Positions 60,936 through 64,000 of a DNA stretch of 64,000 bases are shown piece by piece. The notes beneath the pieces were generated by a model that saw only the letters and a list, made by a program, of their open reading frames with translations, was not told the origin of the DNA and ran no database searches. This DNA is from Sapria himalayana (Eukaryota > Streptophyta > Magnoliopsida > Malpighiales > Rafflesiaceae): assembly GCA_029783825.1 (NCBI GenBank), contig JAREIK010000740.1:84409-148408 (forward strand). Direction: 5' to 3'. Made by a program: the position numbers and the translations under genes. Position 1 is the first letter of the stretch. Every line of letters starts with the position of its first letter.

Positions 60936-62935
60936 ATGAGTTCAAATAATCAGTGGATGTACAAAAAGTTTATGAATGAAATTTTAAATAAATATTTTTT
61001 GAGTGGGGTTGAAACTTTCATCAATTTTGCATGTAGTCAATTGAGATGGATGGATGGAGAAAAAAATTAAGGGTCCATATAATCATCACAATTGTCAGAA
61101 TATCCCTTTTCATGATGCAAACACTATAAGATACTATTTGGCTAAATATGGCTTTGTGCCAATTTATTTTGTTTGGATTTATCATGGGTAAAGTATAATG
61201 GCTCTGAACATTGACCAAAATGAGAGTACTGAATCAGTTGCTTGTGGTGAAGAATCATCAAACACATACCATAGAATGATAATAGAAGCTACTGGTGCTG
61301 ACTTCAATATGGATTATGTGGATGAACCACCTAATCCTGAAGCTTAGAAATTTTATGAAATGCTTAAAGCTACAGATAAAGAGTTGTTTCTTGGTTTTAA
61401 AACACATTTGTAATTGTCACTTGGGGCTCGACTTATGAGCATTAAGTCAAAAAATCATATGTCTGAGAAATTATTTGATCAGGTGACATAACTAATGAAG
61501 TAGATTGTTTCGGATAATAATTTGATCACTAACAACTTTTACAATACTAAGTAGTTACTATGAGGAATGGTTCTACCAATGGAAAAAAATTCATTATTGT
61601 TTCAATGGATGTACGTTATATTGGGGTGGTGATTGTGATTTAATTAGATGTAAGTTTGTTGATCCTCGATTTAAGAAGGCATCTCGTGTTGTAGATACAT
61701 GACGAAAATTAAAAGTTGCATTTAAGAAGATGTATTATTTTCTATTAATTCTTCGATCACAAAGACTATATGCATCAAATGCTATAGAAAATGATATGAG
61801 GTGGCATTCTGAGCATGAGGTGGAAGAAGAGGTAATGAGGCATCCATCAGATTCACTTGCTTGGAAGCATTTTAATCATATACATCAAGATTTTGCAGCT
61901 AAAAGTTGAAATGTGAGATTGGGTCTCTACAGTGTTGGATTTCAACCATTTGTGAAAACTAGAAAATATTATTCAACATGGCCAATGATAGTGACACCTT
62001 ATAACTTGCCTCTGTGGTTGTGTATGAAGAAGTAATATATGTTTTTGTCAAAATTGGTTCTAAGGCCAAAAAATCCAAAAGACATGTTGAATATTTTTTT
62101 ACTGTCTCTTATTGTAAATTTAAATCATTTGTGGGATGTTGGCATGAATACATATGATATCTCAAAGAAACAAATTTCATTATGTGGGCGGCCCTTATGT
62201 GGATGGTAAGTGACTTTTTTGCATATTCAATGTTGTATGGTTGGAGTACTGCAAAATGATTTGCATGCCCATATTGCATCACAAATTCTGATGCGTTTAC
62301 GATCAAATTTAGTGGTAAACAATCATGGTTTGATAACCATCATAAGTTTCTACCTACGAATCATCCATTTCAAAGTAATAGAACTGTATTTAGAAAAAAT
62401 AAAACTGTGATTACAGTTGCACCAGCAGTTCGTTCAGGAGATGATATTATGATAGATATTCAGAGTTTGTGTTTGAAGAATGTAATTATAAAGGATACTA
62501 CAGGAAGTAATGGACCAATAGGAAAAATATTTGGCGAGAAGAAACATAGTATATTTTGGGAGTTGCCCTATTGGAATTCCAATTTTATTCATCATAACAT
62601 AGATGTAATGCATATTGAAAAAAATATGTTTGACAATATTTTCAACACTGTCCTTAATGTAGACAAAAAAACAAAAGACACTTTAAAATCAAGACAAGAG
62701 CTGAATGATTATTGTCGGCATCCTGAATTGAAACTGAATGAGGCAACAAGAAAATGTCCTAAAGCTTGCTACACACTTGATAAGAAGGCAAGACATATGT
62801 GTGAATGGATTAAAATTATGAAATTTATTGATGTATTTGTGTCAAATATGGGTAGATGCGTTGATATGAAGAATCTTAATATATTTGGAATAAAAAGTCA
62901 TGACTGTCATGTATTTATGCAGAGATTAATATAAA
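60936..62935 (+). pseudogene. CACTA TNP2-like transposase, copy B, 3'-truncated
   Basis: Starts at the ATG at 60,936 (MSSNNQWMYKKFMNEIL, then FLSGVETFINFACSQLRWMD); a frameshift near 61,065 follows. Frame-adjusted blocks mirror copy A: FHDANTIRYYLAKYGFVP; HRMIIEATGADFNMDYVDEP; LFDQVT with DNNLITNNFYNT; IVTPYNLP-like; and AFTIKFSGKQSWFDNHHKF, then LPTNHPFQSNRT. The longest open part (62,407-62,934) reads SNGPIGKIFGEKKHS, FWELPYWNSNF, HHNIDVMHIEKNMFDNIFNT and NLNIFGIKSHDCHVFMQRLI, ending just after the conserved KSHDCHVFMQRL motif. The normal continuation and the DUF4218 and DUF4216 domains are missing, because the sequence runs into a TAGTTATA array. Several stops upstream confirm that it is dead. 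Confidence 0.9.
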
Positions 62936-62974
62936 TTGCATTCATTGAATTACATACCCTAAGTCTTATAACTA

Positions 62975-63440
62975 TAGTATATATATTTCAAAATAGAGTT
63001 ATATATAGTTAAACATATAGTTATATATAGATATTTTCATACATGTAGGTATAAGTAGTTATACATAAATGTATATAATGTTATAAACAATTATATAGAT
63101 TTTATTATATGAATACGTATATGTATACATAGTTACAAATATAGTTATATTTAATTACATATAGTATTACATAGTTATACAAATATTTATATATAGTTAT
63201 ACACATATAGTTATAAATGTGTATGTAGTTAAAGATATAGTTATATATAACATTTTTATAGTTATACATATAATAAAATACAATTATATATCGTTATATA
63301 TTTATATACATATAGTATATTTTGTTATAAATATAATTATATAGAATTATACATATAGTTATAAATAATTATATAGATAAAAAAATAGATATGTATATTT
63401 ATAAATAGAGTTATAAAAATAATTTACATAATTATAAATA
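62975..63440 (+). repeat. TAGTTATA array, part 6
   Basis: Closely follows the order of 26,490-26,930 in the same orientation, including the marker ATATGAATAC(A/G)TAT.TGTATACATAG. The array upstream of copy B is in the opposite orientation, so a breakpoint lies at about 62,940-62,975. Confidence 0.78.
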
Positions 63441-64000
63441 TAGTTATAAATACTTTTATATATAATGGCATATGATTATATAATTATACAAGTGTTTAGA
63501 TATAATATTTGTGTTTAAAATATTTTTATAAATGTTACATAAATATAATTTTATATATATTTAAACTTTTATAAATATTATATAGTATATATTTCACATA
63601 TATATTAACAGTATAAATATTATATATTTATATAAAAATTAATATGTTATATAAATATTTACAAAAATGTATAAACATTATATATGTTATATAATTGTTA
63701 TATAAAAAATTATATAAATGGATAGTTTTCTGTAAATACTGTATAGATATTAATAAACATTAATACATATGTATAAATATTTATATAATACATTATATGT
63801 TTATATAAACATATCTATGTTTATATATAATTTAATACGTTTATATATATTAAAGTATAGACATTTATATATAATATCATACATTATATAAATGTATAAA
63901 AGTTTATATATAATGTTATCTGTTTATAATATTTTTGGAGACAACAAAAATATAACCTATAAGCATTAAGTTTGTTTTTTCTTAAGTCACAAAAGTAGAA
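63441..64000. other. AT-rich tract to the window end
   Basis: Irregular TTTATATAAA, AATATTATATA and TATAAATGTATA repeats with no coding signal. The last 70 bases are less repetitive. Confidence 0.55.

Overview
This window looks like plant nuclear heterochromatin, and specifically a nest of transposable elements. The DNA is strongly AT-rich. It holds plant-type CACTA (En/Spm) transposase remains, two different hAT transposase families, a Ty1/copia polyprotein, a plant LINE reverse transcriptase and an ADP-ribosylation factor (ARF) fragment closest to plant ARF1. I see no intact host gene, tRNA, rRNA or CRISPR array. Every protein-coding homology I recognise is broken by stops, frameshifts or truncation. 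An angiosperm source is well supported; I cannot name the species.

Layout. 1-6293 is a degenerate TAGA tetranucleotide satellite. It ends exactly at a CACTA terminal inverted repeat (TIR, CACTACAAGAAAA) at 6294. 6294-7735 is a CACTA end: subterminal repeats, a putative exon module, TGTACATATATAC palindromes and a GCC-rich triplet tract. 7.7-10.6 kb is AT-rich filler. 10.6-14.0 kb is a decayed copia element on the minus strand and 14.9-15.65 kb a decayed LINE, also minus. 16.3-18.7 kb holds TAGTTATA-type arrays. 18.75-24.44 kb is the coding core of CACTA copy A on the minus strand: TNP2-like transposase (Transposase_21, DUF4218, DUF4216), then a Transposase_24-type gene, then an intronless ARF fragment with its 3' flank. 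24.7-25.1 kb is a GA tract and 25.4-26.9 kb more TAGTTATA array.

27,218 is a second CACTA TIR with about 1.1 kb of subterminal repeats. 28.3-45.3 kb holds a possible LTR/primer-binding-site relic, a degenerate hAT (30.8-33.3 kb) whose 3' end is amplified in tandem (33.3-35.7 kb), a DUF659-type hAT (35.7-38 kb), a 17-bp minisatellite and long AT-rich stretches. 45,366-48,674 is a well-delimited hAT insertion that splits a GGC-rich tract. 48.7-51.2 kb is the matching right CACTA end, with two tandem copies of the module found at 6.3-7.7 kb and a TIR ending at 51,223. 53.3-54.8 kb holds more TAGTTATA array, an inverted-repeat arm and a TIR-less CACTA subterminal region. 54,826-58,215 is a TCTA satellite, in the opposite orientation to the one at the start. 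A perfect 93-bp-arm palindrome lies at 58,307-58,496. 58.6-62.9 kb is CACTA copy B, an inverted, diverged duplicate of the 22.5-26.9 kb block, truncated where it meets another TAGTTATA array that runs to the end.

How the parts relate. The organising principle is mirror symmetry: inverted satellites outside, inverted CACTA ends inside, inverted transposase copies A and B, and inverted 0.5-kb arms at 42.8 and 54.0 kb. The observations most worth checking are the ARF fragment lying within the CACTA coding core, the thrice-repeated exon-like CACTA end module with its palindromes and Ala/Gly-type triplet tracts, the inverted satellite flanks, and the perfect palindrome. I found nothing that amounts to a new functional system; the novelty is structural.
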